The translations under genes were made by a program, and so were the position numbers. Of a DNA stretch of 64,000 nucleotides, positions 56,794 to 64,000 are shown piece by piece (the first letter of the stretch is position 1; each line of letters opens with the position of its first letter). This DNA is from CAZPXZ01 sp965219495 (lineage in GTDB: Bacteria > Pseudomonadota > Alphaproteobacteria > Rhodobacterales > CAZPXZ01): NCBI GenBank assembly GCA_965219495.1, contig OZ244777.1, positions 3,596,001 through 3,660,000 of the forward strand, written 5' to 3'. The notes beneath the pieces were generated by a model. It had not been told where the DNA came from and did not search any database. It was given only the letters and a program-made list of their open reading frames with translations.

Positions 56794-58182
56794 TCATTCT
56801 CCGATTGCGCGTCGCTCCCAGAAGTCGTCGAAGCGGTTGCTCAGAATGGCGCAGCGCAGCGCGATGATGGCGTTGGCGCCGTTGACGGTCCAGTGCATTC
56901 CGCCGCGCTTGAGCCTGCTTCCGACGACGTTTTTGCAGCCGCCTTCGACGACACCGGTTGCGACACAAAGACCCATGGCGCGGAACTAGGGATATTGCAT
57001 CCTGCTCCGGTTGTTGGCGATGTAGTCGATGCACTTTTTGGCCTCCTCGCAGGTTCCGGCATGGTCGCGAAGGGCGGCAAGGATCTCGCTGATGCGGCCT
57101 TGATCGAGTTCGTCGCGTCGTTGCTTTCCCCATTGCCTGGCGAGGTCGCTGCCGGCTCCGTAGACTGCCTTGGCGGCATCGAACAAATGGCCCTTGGCAT
57201 GAAAGATGTCGACGACCTGGATGGCTTCCGGGAAGTGCTCATCGGCAAGCCGCCAGATCCAGGCAGTTCCGTCGCCGAGGATGACGCTTCGCGGTGCTTG
57301 GTCGAAGCGACGGCGCTCGGATTCGCGCAGGACGCGCCGGGTGAACGGCGCGGGAATGGGGTCGGTGTCGCGGCTGGCGGCGGTCTCGATGGCGGCGTTG
57401 TAGCTGGCGGAGTGCGGGTCGCGGATCGGGCTGCCGTCCTTGTCGGGGGTTTCGGCGGACCAGACGGCCGCGATCTTGGCCTCGCGCGTCTTGGCGGAGC
57501 CGTCGGGCTGCTTGCCCCTGCGGCCCCGGGCGGCGTCCTTGCGGACCGGCGCGCCGGTGCCGTCGAGACCGAGATAGAGGGTCTGCGCCGCAGAGGGCTC
57601 CGGCTCGATGACGTGGCGTTCGTCCTCCGCGATTTCCTGCCCGAGCCCCTCGGCCTGGCGCTCGACCCGCTTGGGATGGATGCCGAGCCCGGCCAGTTCA
57701 CGCAACAATTCGCTGCTCTCGGCGAAGCTGACCCTCGCCGCCGCCGCGCCGGTCATGCGCAACGCCGCCGGCGACAGGGAGCCACCTTGCAAGCCGAGTG
57801 CGCGGTCCCGCGGACTGAACCCGGCATGGCAGCGTGCGCAGTGATACCAGGCGCGCTCCAGCGTCATCGCGCCGAGCGCCGTAACAAACGTCTTCGGCCT
57901 GCGGCCCGCGTAACGGGCCTTCCCTCCGCAGGCGCAAGACTGCCAGGCGCCCGCATGATCCGAGTGATCGCGGTTGAGGCGCCGGGCCATGGCTTGTCCC
58001 ATGATCCGCAGCGCCGCCCGCCGGGCCTCGGTCTCCGCCACCTCAAAGTCGAGGCCGGCAAGAACGCCGCCGCCAATCAGCCGCTCGGCTTCGGACGCAA
58101 CCTCCGCCGAGACCGTGGCCTCGAGTACCCCCTTTTTTCCGGCAGAGCCGGCTTCTGCCCCTCCACCAGACGTTGCTGGCAC
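56794..58182 (-). pseudogene. ISKra4-family transposase, copy 2, one in-frame TAG
   Basis: The minus frame encodes about 460 residues of an ISKra4 transposase: LYLGLDGTGAPVRKDA (first catalytic aspartate), KTREAKIAAVWSAETPDKDG, SVILGDGTAWIWRLADEHFP (second), VVDIFHAKGHLFDAAKAVYG, KKCIDYIANNRSRMQYP, then TAG at 56986-56988, then FRAMGLCVATGVVEGGCKNVVGSRLKRGGMHWTVNGANAIIALRC (catalytic glutamate in VVEGGCK). The stop replaces a glutamate seen in relatives and removes the last acid, so the transposase is probably inactive, although the element's ends are perfect. Confidence 0.85.
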
Positions 58183-58496
58183 AATCGCTCACTCACCTCG
58201 ATCAAATTCCGGGCGAGCTCCCGAAATCGCCGGCACACGGCAATCTGCGCCTGCGTCTCCGCAACCGCTTCGTCGGGAATGCTCCAACTCCGGGTCTTGC
58301 CGCCCGCCGGGCGGGTCAGCACCCATTTGGGCCCGTGCCCCGGATCCCCCTCTCGCGCGCAACGGCAGTTGGGCTTGCCGCACTTGCGGTAGCGGGGCCG
58401 AAGCGTTCCAGGCCGGAAATCACCGATCGACGCAAGCGCCCGGCAAAGCGCGGCGCGCTGTTTCAAGAGGACGTCGACGTCTTGGGATGCAGGCAT
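58077..58496 (-). CDS. small IS-associated protein (DUF6788-like)
   Basis: The product of about 139 residues lies at the 5' end of the ISKra4 element and overlaps its transposase frame by about 100 bases. SIGDFRPGTLRPRYRKCGKPNCRCAREGDPGHGPKWVLTR, with its cysteines C-x4-C-x-C, is the small basic zinc-ribbon-like protein (DUF6788) carried by IS of this and related families; its role in transposition is unknown. The ATG at 58496 (MPASQDVDVLL) is preferred over the upstream ATG at 58553. The frame ends in TGA after PKPSG. Confidence 0.75.
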   Translation of the reverse strand: MPASQDVDVLLKQRAALCRALASIGDFRPGTLRPRYRKCGKPNCRCAREGDPGHGPKWVLTRPAGGKTRSWSIPDEAVAETQAQIAVCRRFRELARNLIEVSERLCQQRLVEGQKPALPEKRGYSRPRSRRRLRPKPSG

Positions 58497-58589
58497 GCGA
58501 TCTCTCCCCATCTGGCCGCGTATATAACGGCCAGATATCATGCCCAAAACCAATCACAAAATCAAGCATCATATTTTTGTCGTGCACCC

Positions 58590-58598
58590 GGGTCGCGT
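58590..58598 (+). repeat. 9-bp target-site duplication, right copy (GGGTCGCGT)
   Basis: This is the second copy of the duplicated target, lying directly right of the ISKra4 right terminal repeat. See the left copy. Confidence 0.9.
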
Positions 58599-58785
58599 TC
58601 TCGGCTTGCAAACGGGCGAGCTGCTCGCCTTGCGCCGCGAGCTGCTCATCCTTTTGTGCAAGTTGCTCCCGCAAAGCCTCAATCTGTTTCGTTCCGCCAT
58701 CATCATGCGGCGGCGCTCCTTGCGCCGGGTGGGTCGGCGCTGAAAGAGCCCGCAAAAACGGTCGGGTCTGAAAGTGAATCGCCAT
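58599..58785 (-). pseudogene. IS66-family transposase TnpC, N-terminal part
   Basis: From ATG 58785 the minus frame reads MAIHFQTRPFLRALS, then the leucine/glutamine-rich coiled coil EALREQLAQKDEQLAAQGEQLARLQAEN that is typical of the IS66 TnpC N-terminus. The reading then enters the ISKra4 element at 58598. Joining this to 56755 and removing one target copy gives continuous sequence ENATLRQRLEEL, which proves the two IS66 pieces were one gene. The gene was already or later frameshifted downstream. Confidence 0.75.
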
Positions 58786-58899
58786 GCCGCTATAAATAGC
58801 GCAGGTTGAATTCTGTTAGCAGTCCCTATTGTGACCAGCAACTTTTCGTGAGAGAACTTTTCTCGCCCGTGAATCCGTCACAACCGGGCAGCATCGACT

Positions 58900-59240
58900 T
58901 TGCGGCATTGGCGGGCAATGCACTCCGGGGTGCGCGCACTTACCTGGGCAGTTACAATCTATCTTTGTCTGACTAGCCTTAAGAGCGTCTCAAGCATAAA
59001 GTTGCATTGCGATTTCAAGATTACGCAGAAATCCGCGTGGTTCATGCTGCACAGGTTACAGGAGGCGTGGGCCTCGGAAAGTTGTGATACGTTTGTCGGT
59101 CCTATTGAAGTAGACGCAACGTATGTTGGTGGAAATCGCAAGAACATGTCGAACGCCAAGCGGAAGACGCTGACCGGGCGCGACTCAGTCGGCAAGGTTG
59201 CGGTCGTTGGACAGACGTTCCGAAATGCCGATAAGTCAGC
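58900..59240 (+). pseudogene. IS1595-family (ISXO2-like) transposase fragment
   Basis: A plus frame reads ALTWAVTIYLCLTSLKSVSSIKLHCDFKITQKSAWFMLHRLQEAW, FVGPIEVDATYVGGNRKNMSNAKRK and DSVGKVAVVGQ, which are the ISXO2-like DDE domain signatures (EVDATYVGG with the first aspartate). It breaks off after about 110 residues; neither the remaining catalytic part nor the N-terminal zinc ribbon is present. An old scrap adjoining the GMC oxidoreductase gene. Confidence 0.7.
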
Positions 59241-59441
59241 GGAGATCCGACGAGATTCCCAAAGCCATGCAGAATTCCCCCGACATTCGATTTCGGCAAG
59301 CCGTCGATGAGGGTGACCATTCTTAGAGTGAATGCCATTGTCCCGTGCATGGGCGTCCTCGGCGATGTAGTCGGCGTGATTCATGTCCGGTTCTCGGATA
59401 TGGCTGACGCCCGCCACGCCAGACAAAACTTCCAGCGCACG

Positions 59442-61058
59442 TCACACGTGGTCTTCTTTCACCATGTCAGAGCATTTCTCTCCGATCATGATGCTCGTGG
59501 CGTTGGTATTTCCGGATACAATTTCCGGCATGATAGAGGCGTCGGCGACACGAAGGTTGCACAAACCACGGACACGCAGCCGTTCGTCGACAACGGCCGA
59601 TCGGTCCTCTGCCGGGCCCATGCGGCATGTCCCGCATAGATGATAGCTGGATTCCCCCGTTTCGCGGGCATAGGCCAGCACCTCGTCGTCGGTCACCACA
59701 TCCGGACCCGGAGCGTATTCCTCGATTACGAAAGGGCGCATGGCTTCGGTCCGGAAAACCTTGCGCATCATCTTCAGCCCGGCAACGATCGTGCGCCGGT
59801 CGATCTCCTCGCCCAGATAATTCACTCTGATCTCCGGCGGGGTCCGGGGGTCGCGGGAGACGGTGCGTACGCTTCCCCGGCTGTGCGGTACAAGTTGATC
59901 AGCAAGTCCTGTGACCGCCGAGAACTTGTGGAGTCTCTTCTCGGTCACTGATTCATCCTCGGAGAAAGGAAAGAAATGAAACTGAAGGTCGGGATGATCA
60001 AGTTCGGGAACGCTTCTCGTGAAGACACAAACGACCCCGGCAGCGACTGCAAGCGGCCCGGTTCGCGTTGTCAGATATTTGAGGGCCGCCAGCCCGCGCC
60101 AGCCAAGGCTGCGAAGCTGCGCGTTTAGCGTGCCGTCGGAATTCACTCGTGCCACGACGTGGCTGTGAAAGTGATCTTTCAGGTTCTCGCCTACCCCTTT
60201 CAATCGATGGCGAACTTCGATCCCCAAATCGCCAAGCAAGCTTTCCGGTCCGACTCCCGAGAGATGAAGGATGTGAGGCGAATTGACCGCTCCAGCCGAC
60301 AGCACCACCTCGCGACCTGCCCGTGCCGTTGATTGGGCACCGCCCCCCTTTCGAAAGGTGACACCGACCGCCGCCCCGTCCTCTATATCGATCCGTTCAA
60401 CAAGGGCCTCTGTGATGATTTGAAGGTTCGAGCGGTTTCGCGCCGGTTTCAGATATCCTCGGGCGGTCGAGCTTCTGAGGCCATCGCGCTGGGAAACTGG
60501 GAAATATCCGACTCCCTCATGATCGGCACCGTTGATGTCGGGGCTCTTGGGCACACCAAGCTCCTGGAACGCCCGAATGTATGATTCAGTCAGCTCGTTT
60601 CGCCAATTCGCCTCCATGGTACGGATGGGCCCGACCCGCCCATGATGTTCGTCGGCCCCACCCTCATGCGCTTCCAGCTTGCGGTAGTAGGGAAGAACGT
60701 CGTCGTGCCCCCATCCCGCGTTGCCGAGCTGTCGCCAAAGATCGAAATCGCGTTCTTGGCCGCGTACGAAGACCATGCCGTTGATGCTGCTGCTCCCTCC
60801 CAACACCTTGCCGCGCGGCGTATGAATACGACGATTGTTCAACTGCGGCTCGGGCTCGGTCTTGAACATCCAATTGTATTTGGCGTGTCGGAACATCTTT
60901 GCCATCCCGATCGGGATGTGCAGCCAGGGGCTGGTGTTGCGCGGACCCGCCTCCAGCAGGAGCACGCGCCAACCCTGTACTTCGCTCAGCCGTGCCGCAA
61001 TAGCCGCACCCGCTGAACCCGCTCCCACAACTATGAAATCAAAAGTTCCCGCAGACAT
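59442..61058 (-). CDS. GMC-family FAD-dependent oxidoreductase (choline/alcohol dehydrogenase-like)
   Basis: The 538-residue product is a glucose-methanol-choline oxidoreductase. FAD-binding VVGAGSAGAAIAARLSE is at residues 10-26, followed by GGSSSINGMVFVRGQERDFDLW (GMC signature 1) and AGAVNSPHILHLSGVGP (signature 2); near the C-terminus YHLCGTCRMG and VADASIMPEIVSGNTNATSIMIGEK hold the catalytic histidine and asparagine. It oxidises an alcohol group, substrate unknown, and sits last in an operon with an SDR, a GntR regulator, an HD protein and RidA. The stop is TGA at 59442-59444. The ATG at 61058 has GGTGAGG upstream. Confidence 0.92.
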   Translation of the reverse strand: MSAGTFDFIVVGAGSAGAAIAARLSEVQGWRVLLLEAGPRNTSPWLHIPIGMAKMFRHAKYNWMFKTEPEPQLNNRRIHTPRGKVLGGSSSINGMVFVRGQERDFDLWRQLGNAGWGHDDVLPYYRKLEAHEGGADEHHGRVGPIRTMEANWRNELTESYIRAFQELGVPKSPDINGADHEGVGYFPVSQRDGLRSSTARGYLKPARNRSNLQIITEALVERIDIEDGAAVGVTFRKGGGAQSTARAGREVVLSAGAVNSPHILHLSGVGPESLLGDLGIEVRHRLKGVGENLKDHFHSHVVARVNSDGTLNAQLRSLGWRGLAALKYLTTRTGPLAVAAGVVCVFTRSVPELDHPDLQFHFFPFSEDESVTEKRLHKFSAVTGLADQLVPHSRGSVRTVSRDPRTPPEIRVNYLGEEIDRRTIVAGLKMMRKVFRTEAMRPFVIEEYAPGPDVVTDDEVLAYARETGESSYHLCGTCRMGPAEDRSAVVDERLRVRGLCNLRVADASIMPEIVSGNTNATSIMIGEKCSDMVKEDHV

Positions 61059-61208
61059 CGTTCCTCACCTGTGATCTCCGATCAGTTTCAGACAACGACC
61101 AACCGCGCCGAACTGATCTCGTAGCCCGATCCAATTTTCTCCGCTCCCGTGCATTTCCATGCCTGCACACGGTGCGGCTGGCGCACGATCGCCCGGACGC
61201 ACAACCGA

Positions 61209-62003
61209 TCAAATCATCCCCCCGTCGACCAGAACTGCCTGACCCGTGACGTAAGAGGCTTCGTCGGAGGCCAGAAACGCGACATAAGGTGCGATCTCCT
61301 TGGGCGATGCTTGACGGCCGAGCGGTATGTTCTTCTCTACAAACCGTTCCACCGCGCTACGACCGCCGAGGTATTCGGTGACTGGATCGTTGAATGGCGT
61401 ATCCACGAATCCGGGGCAGATCGCATTCACCCGGATATTGAACTTGCCGAGCTCCATCGCCAGCGTTTTGGAGAAGACGACACAGGCGCCTTTCGAGGCG
61501 GCGTACAGCGTGATTCCAGGACCGCCCTTGATTCCGGCCCCGGACGCAATGTTGATTATGCTGCCTCTCCCGCTCTCTTTGAGCGCAGGAAGAGCATACT
61601 TGACAGTCTGAAACTGCGAACGCACATTTGTCTCGAATACGAGCCCCCAATCTTCCTCGGTGATAGTATCGACTGCGCCGGCGCGCATCACCCCGGCGAC
61701 ATTAACGAGAACATCGAGGCCTCCAAGACATGCCAACGCCTCTTCCACGGCTGCCTTGTTTCCTTGCTCGCTGCGAACGTCCACATGCACTGCGAGAGCC
61801 TTGGCCCCTGCTGCCGCGCATTCCCCAATGGTCTTCGAGGCTCCTTCAAAGTTCAGGTCGCCGAGAACCAATTCGGCGCCCTCGCAAGCAAACAACAGGG
61901 CGATCTCACGACCAATTCCGGTCGCTGCGCCTACGATGAGAACTCGGCGTCCGATCAAACGTTCCCGGTTTGGGGCCGGCGCGACATTGAGCTGTTCACT
62001 CAT
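61209..62003 (-). CDS. short-chain dehydrogenase/reductase (SDR)
   Basis: The 264-residue product is a classical SDR with NAD(P)-binding GAATGIGREIA near residue 25, structural NVAGV at the end of beta4, NIASGAG with the catalytic serine, YAASK with catalytic tyrosine and lysine, then NAICPGFVDTPF and the C-terminal DGGMI. It interconverts an alcohol and a ketone and probably acts with the GMC enzyme on a related substrate. It is 150 bases from the GMC gene and six from the GntR gene end, all minus strand. Confidence 0.9.
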   Translation of the reverse strand: MSEQLNVAPAPNRERLIGRRVLIVGAATGIGREIALLFACEGAELVLGDLNFEGASKTIGECAAAGAKALAVHVDVRSEQGNKAAVEEALACLGGLDVLVNVAGVMRAGAVDTITEEDWGLVFETNVRSQFQTVKYALPALKESGRGSIINIASGAGIKGGPGITLYAASKGACVVFSKTLAMELGKFNIRVNAICPGFVDTPFNDPVTEYLGGRSAVERFVEKNIPLGRQASPKEIAPYVAFLASDEASYVTGQAVLVDGGMI

Positions 62004-62009
62004 CGCAGT

Positions 62010-62753
62010 TCAACCATTGCTGTCATGGTCATCACCGTTCCGGGGCTCGGCGCCTTGCTTGAGACAACTCCTGAACCTGCACTGTGTCCGCTTCGCGCTC
62101 ATTGTCCAGTGCCGGTCGATGGCGCGTTCAAGCTCGGTCAGATTCCCGATTTCTGCAATTCCAACCAATTCCTCATGCTCTCGGAGCGAGGCCTCCATGT
62201 CGCCGGGATTCCACGGCATCTACACATACCTATTCTGAGCTTTGGCTACGACGGTGTCATACAGTTCGGCCAGCAACTTGTTTTCGCAGGCCTCTATCCA
62301 AAGATGATGAAATGCCGCATCGCTTTCACGGAATTTCGGAACATCGTTCGAGGCAACTGCATCCCAGCCCTTCTGCAACGCGGCACGCAGCGCATCCAGC
62401 ATCTCTTGATCTATGCCTTTCCCGCCAATCAATCGTATCGCCGCTTGCTCCAGGGCACTGCGGGTCTTGATGATCTCGTGGCAATCCTCTTCGGTGAGCT
62501 GGGCGACATAATTTCCGCTGCGCGGCCTTACATCCACCAAACCCTTCTCTTCCAACCGTTTCAGAGCGTAGTTGATCGGCGTGACGCTGACCCCGAAGCG
62601 TTGCGCCAGTTCTTCAACGTCAATCTTCTGGGCCGGCTCGAGACCGGGAGCAACCTCCACGATGAGTTGTCGAATTCGCCCAGCCAGCCGATTGCCTATA
62701 GTCTCACCTAGGGGTTCGACCAGGATCCCTTCAGATTTTCGTGATCTACGAAT
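62010..62753 (-). pseudogene. GntR-family regulator (FCD type), in-frame TAG and no canonical start codon
   Basis: A continuous minus frame encodes a GntR helix-turn-helix (GRIRQLIVEVAPGLEPAQKIDVEELAQRFGVSVTPINYALKRLEEKGLVDVRPRSGNYV) and an FCD effector domain (EIIKTRSALEQAAIRLIGG, WIEACENKLLAELYD). TAG at 62220-62222 splits off the last about 70 residues (GDMEASLREHEELVGIAEIGN, AIDRHWTMSAK). Upstream, the frame contains no ATG, GTG or TTG before the conserved part until GTG 62660; an ATT at 62753 follows a perfect AAGGAGG site 11 bases away. It probably controlled this operon. Loss of start and the stop suggest inactivation, or rare-start initiation. Confidence 0.75.
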
Positions 62754-62770
62754 TCTTTACAACACCTCCT

Positions 62771-63379
62771 TCACGTCACGACCTTTCCGTCTACCGGTTC
62801 CAGCATGTCGGACCTCTCGAGAATTGCCCAAAATGCGTGGTCGGCGAAGTGAACGATCGTGTTTTCCAAACTGCGCGTTATCAGCTCTCCCTCTCCCGAA
62901 TGTGCGCCGGCCGTATGCGCAACCGCCTCAGGCAGTCCAACCGTCAAGCAGATGTGGACGCCATAGACCGAATGCCGGATAGCGGGATGACCGGACGCCG
63001 ACGTGTTTTCTTTCCAGCGCCTCTGATTTGATGGCGAGAATTCAAAAGGTTTTCCAATGTCATGACAAAGCCCGCAGGCGATCAACAAGTCGCGGTTTAT
63101 GCGGCAATCGCCGACTACGGCTTCCAGTTTGTCGGCAAGCCCCAGAGACATTTGCGTGACGCCCCTGATATGCTCCACTTGGGTCTGTCCCCGAATGGGT
63201 GACGTTTCAGGGCCTCCAGAGCCAGCAATCTCCTCCACTGAACGAAACTCGCTCTGCGAAAGCGAGAGCGCCCACGCCTTGACAACCTTTTCGCGAAGGT
63301 CTTCATCCGAAATGAGTTTCAGCTCGGGGCCGAAGCTTTTTCGAACGCCGTCCACAAGTTCTTCCATTGACTTCCTCAT
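62771..63379 (-). CDS. HD-domain phosphohydrolase
   Basis: The 202-residue product belongs to the HD superfamily of metal-dependent phosphohydrolases. Ligands are seen in TQVEHIRGVTQMSLGLADKL (first histidine), GLCHDIGKPFEFSP (HD), RHSVYGVHICLTVGLPEAVAHTAGAHSGEG (histidines) and FADHAFWAIL. Its substrate may be a nucleotide or small phosphoester; the operon context, with RidA and catabolic enzymes, does not fix it. The ATG at 63379 overlaps the RidA stop by four bases (ATGA), so the two genes are translationally coupled. The stop TGA at 62771-62773 precedes the GntR ribosome site. Confidence 0.82.
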   Translation of the reverse strand: MRKSMEELVDGVRKSFGPELKLISDEDLREKVVKAWALSLSQSEFRSVEEIAGSGGPETSPIRGQTQVEHIRGVTQMSLGLADKLEAVVGDCRINRDLLIACGLCHDIGKPFEFSPSNQRRWKENTSASGHPAIRHSVYGVHICLTVGLPEAVAHTAGAHSGEGELITRSLENTIVHFADHAFWAILERSDMLEPVDGKVVT

Positions 63380-63786
63380 GCTGCACCGTTTGCTTCGTTC
63401 ACCACAGCGATGATCTCGGCCTCCAGACCAAGCGGGTCCGCGAGACTTGTTCCGAATGTGGATCGCGCAGGTGGCTGACCCGGAAAAAACTCGTAAAACG
63501 CTTCGTCAAATTCTGCAAAATCGTCAATGTTGCCCAAGAACAATGCAGACTTGACGACATTTTCAAAGCAACGACCGGAAGCCTTCGGAACCGCCGGCAG
63601 ATTCTCCATTGCCCGCCGGATCTGATTGCGAGTATCGCCTCCTGCAAACTGGCCGCTTGCAGGATCAACAGGAATTTGTCCGGAGGCAAAAATGATATCG
63701 CCATACCGTAGCACGGCATGAGAAGGGTGCGCGTCCAGCTGAGGAGCGTTCTCGGTGTGAAATACTTCCAGGTTCGTCCTTGTCAT
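63376..63786 (-). CDS. RidA-family reactive-intermediate deaminase
   Basis: The product (about 136 residues) is of the RidA/YjgF family of enamine/imine deaminases: HAVLRYGDIIFASGQIPVDPASGQFAGGDTRNQIRRAMENLPAV with the conserved SGQIP, then NVVKSALFLGNIDDFAEFDEAFYEFFPGQPPARSTFG containing the ARS substrate-binding arginine region. The ATG at 63786 (MTRTNLEVFH) is chosen because homology starts there; the frame opens to 63882 and ATG 63795 is also possible. It is coupled to the HD gene and sits in a catabolic operon on the minus strand. Confidence 0.88.
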   Translation of the reverse strand: MTRTNLEVFHTENAPQLDAHPSHAVLRYGDIIFASGQIPVDPASGQFAGGDTRNQIRRAMENLPAVPKASGRCFENVVKSALFLGNIDDFAEFDEAFYEFFPGQPPARSTFGTSLADPLGLEAEIIAVVNEANGAA

Positions 63787-63894
63787 TGTATCCATCCAGT
63801 GCGGCTTCTTTTTGTAAATTTGAATGATGTTCCGGCAGGCCGGCTTCCAAACGCGTTGTCCAGCGAATTCATTGTACCGCAAGCGGGCTACAGG

Positions 63895-64000
63895 CTAATC
63901 AGGCTCATTTTGCGGGGCCCATCTCGTGTAATGGTTGAACATCCAGGTGATCGCAAAGTCCACCACGAGCGACGCGACCGTTATCCAGATTATTCCGATG
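63895..64000 (-). CDS. partial C-terminus of a membrane protein, cut by window edge
   Basis: The minus strand from the window end reads IGIIWITVASLVVDFAITWM, then FNHYTRWAPQNEPD and TAG at 63895-63897. A hydrophobic helix followed by a short polar tail suggests the C-terminus of an integral membrane protein, possibly a transporter subunit of the operon. Too little is visible to name a family. Confidence 0.5.
   Translation of the reverse strand, partial: IGIIWITVASLVVDFAITWMFNHYTRWAPQNEPD

Larger units (their letters stand above)
56765..58589 (-). mobile_element. ISKra4-family insertion sequence, 1825 bp, inserted in IS66
   Basis: Terminal inverted repeats GGGTGCACGACAAA (56765-56778) and its exact reverse complement (58576-58589) delimit the element. 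It is flanked by a 9-bp direct duplication and carries a DUF6788-type accessory ORF and a transposase frame with one stop. Because the repeats are perfect it appears to be a recent insertion. Confidence 0.9.

Noticed and set aside
11424..62222. Reassigned TGA codon (TGA = Trp)
   Set aside because: Many intact genes end in TGA and use only TGG for tryptophan, and TAG and frameshift lesions also occur, so pseudogenisation is simpler.
1..64000. CRISPR arrays, tRNA and rRNA genes
   Set aside because: No regularly spaced repeats, cloverleaf or rRNA signature sequences were recognised anywhere in the window.

Overview
The window looks like a chromosome segment of a GC-rich alphaproteobacterium. 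Pointers are the lgt / MidA-type methyltransferase / pgeF cluster beside ubiK, a fused TAXI-type TRAP transporter, a glnK-amtB pair, bifunctional glnE, and many IS elements. No rRNA, tRNA or CRISPR array was seen. Much of the segment is decaying: at least ten in-frame stop codons interrupt otherwise intact reading frames, and remnants of several transposon families are present (IS1634-like, ISNCY-like, IS21, ISKra4, IS66, IS1595, and one large unassigned DDE type).

Layout. 1-262: IS1634-like transposase remnant. 1039-12164: a plus-strand transport and catabolic cluster (TAXI binding protein and fused permease, TPR/2OG-oxygenase-like protein, 3-hydroxyisobutyrate-dehydrogenase-like enzyme, DUF1537 sugar-acid kinase, PdxA2-like dehydrogenase, malate/lactate-type dehydrogenase, and an enolase-superfamily dehydratase with one stop). 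The set suggests uptake and breakdown of a small sugar acid. 12579-15427: two minus-strand genes killed by nonsense codons (a TPR protein and a glycine-betaine binding protein that keeps its promoter and terminator). 16194-16835: intradiol dioxygenase. 17784-20431: a large IS with a duplicated left end. 20435-22151: frameshifted amtB and a glnK lacking Tyr51. 22470-27269: glnE and metG. 27474-28694: aminotransferase truncated into an IS remnant. 28915-29555: vapBC.

29575-38604 holds housekeeping genes (ABC exporter, proC, YbjN-domain protein, ubiK, lgt, methyltransferase, pgeF) between ISNCY-like and IS21 remnants. 39057-55025 is a defence and mobile region: higBA with a nonsense codon in the toxin, a cut integrase, a SWIM/SNF2 helicase, a large Eco57I-type restriction-methylase, an ISKra4 remnant, and a compact AT-richer two-gene cassette (51579-55025). 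The cassette encodes a GHKL-fold ATPase and a 762-residue protein with two phosphoribosyltransferase-like halves, the first apparently catalytically dead. This is the best candidate here for an undescribed system. 55501-58785 is an IS66 element split by an ISKra4 element that keeps 14-bp terminal repeats and a 9-bp target duplication. 59442-63786 is a minus-strand catabolic operon (GMC oxidoreductase, SDR, GntR regulator with a stop and no normal start codon, HD protein, RidA). A partial membrane protein runs off the right edge.

Coordinates of start codons are choices explained in each entry. Family names come from motif recognition alone; no database search was possible.
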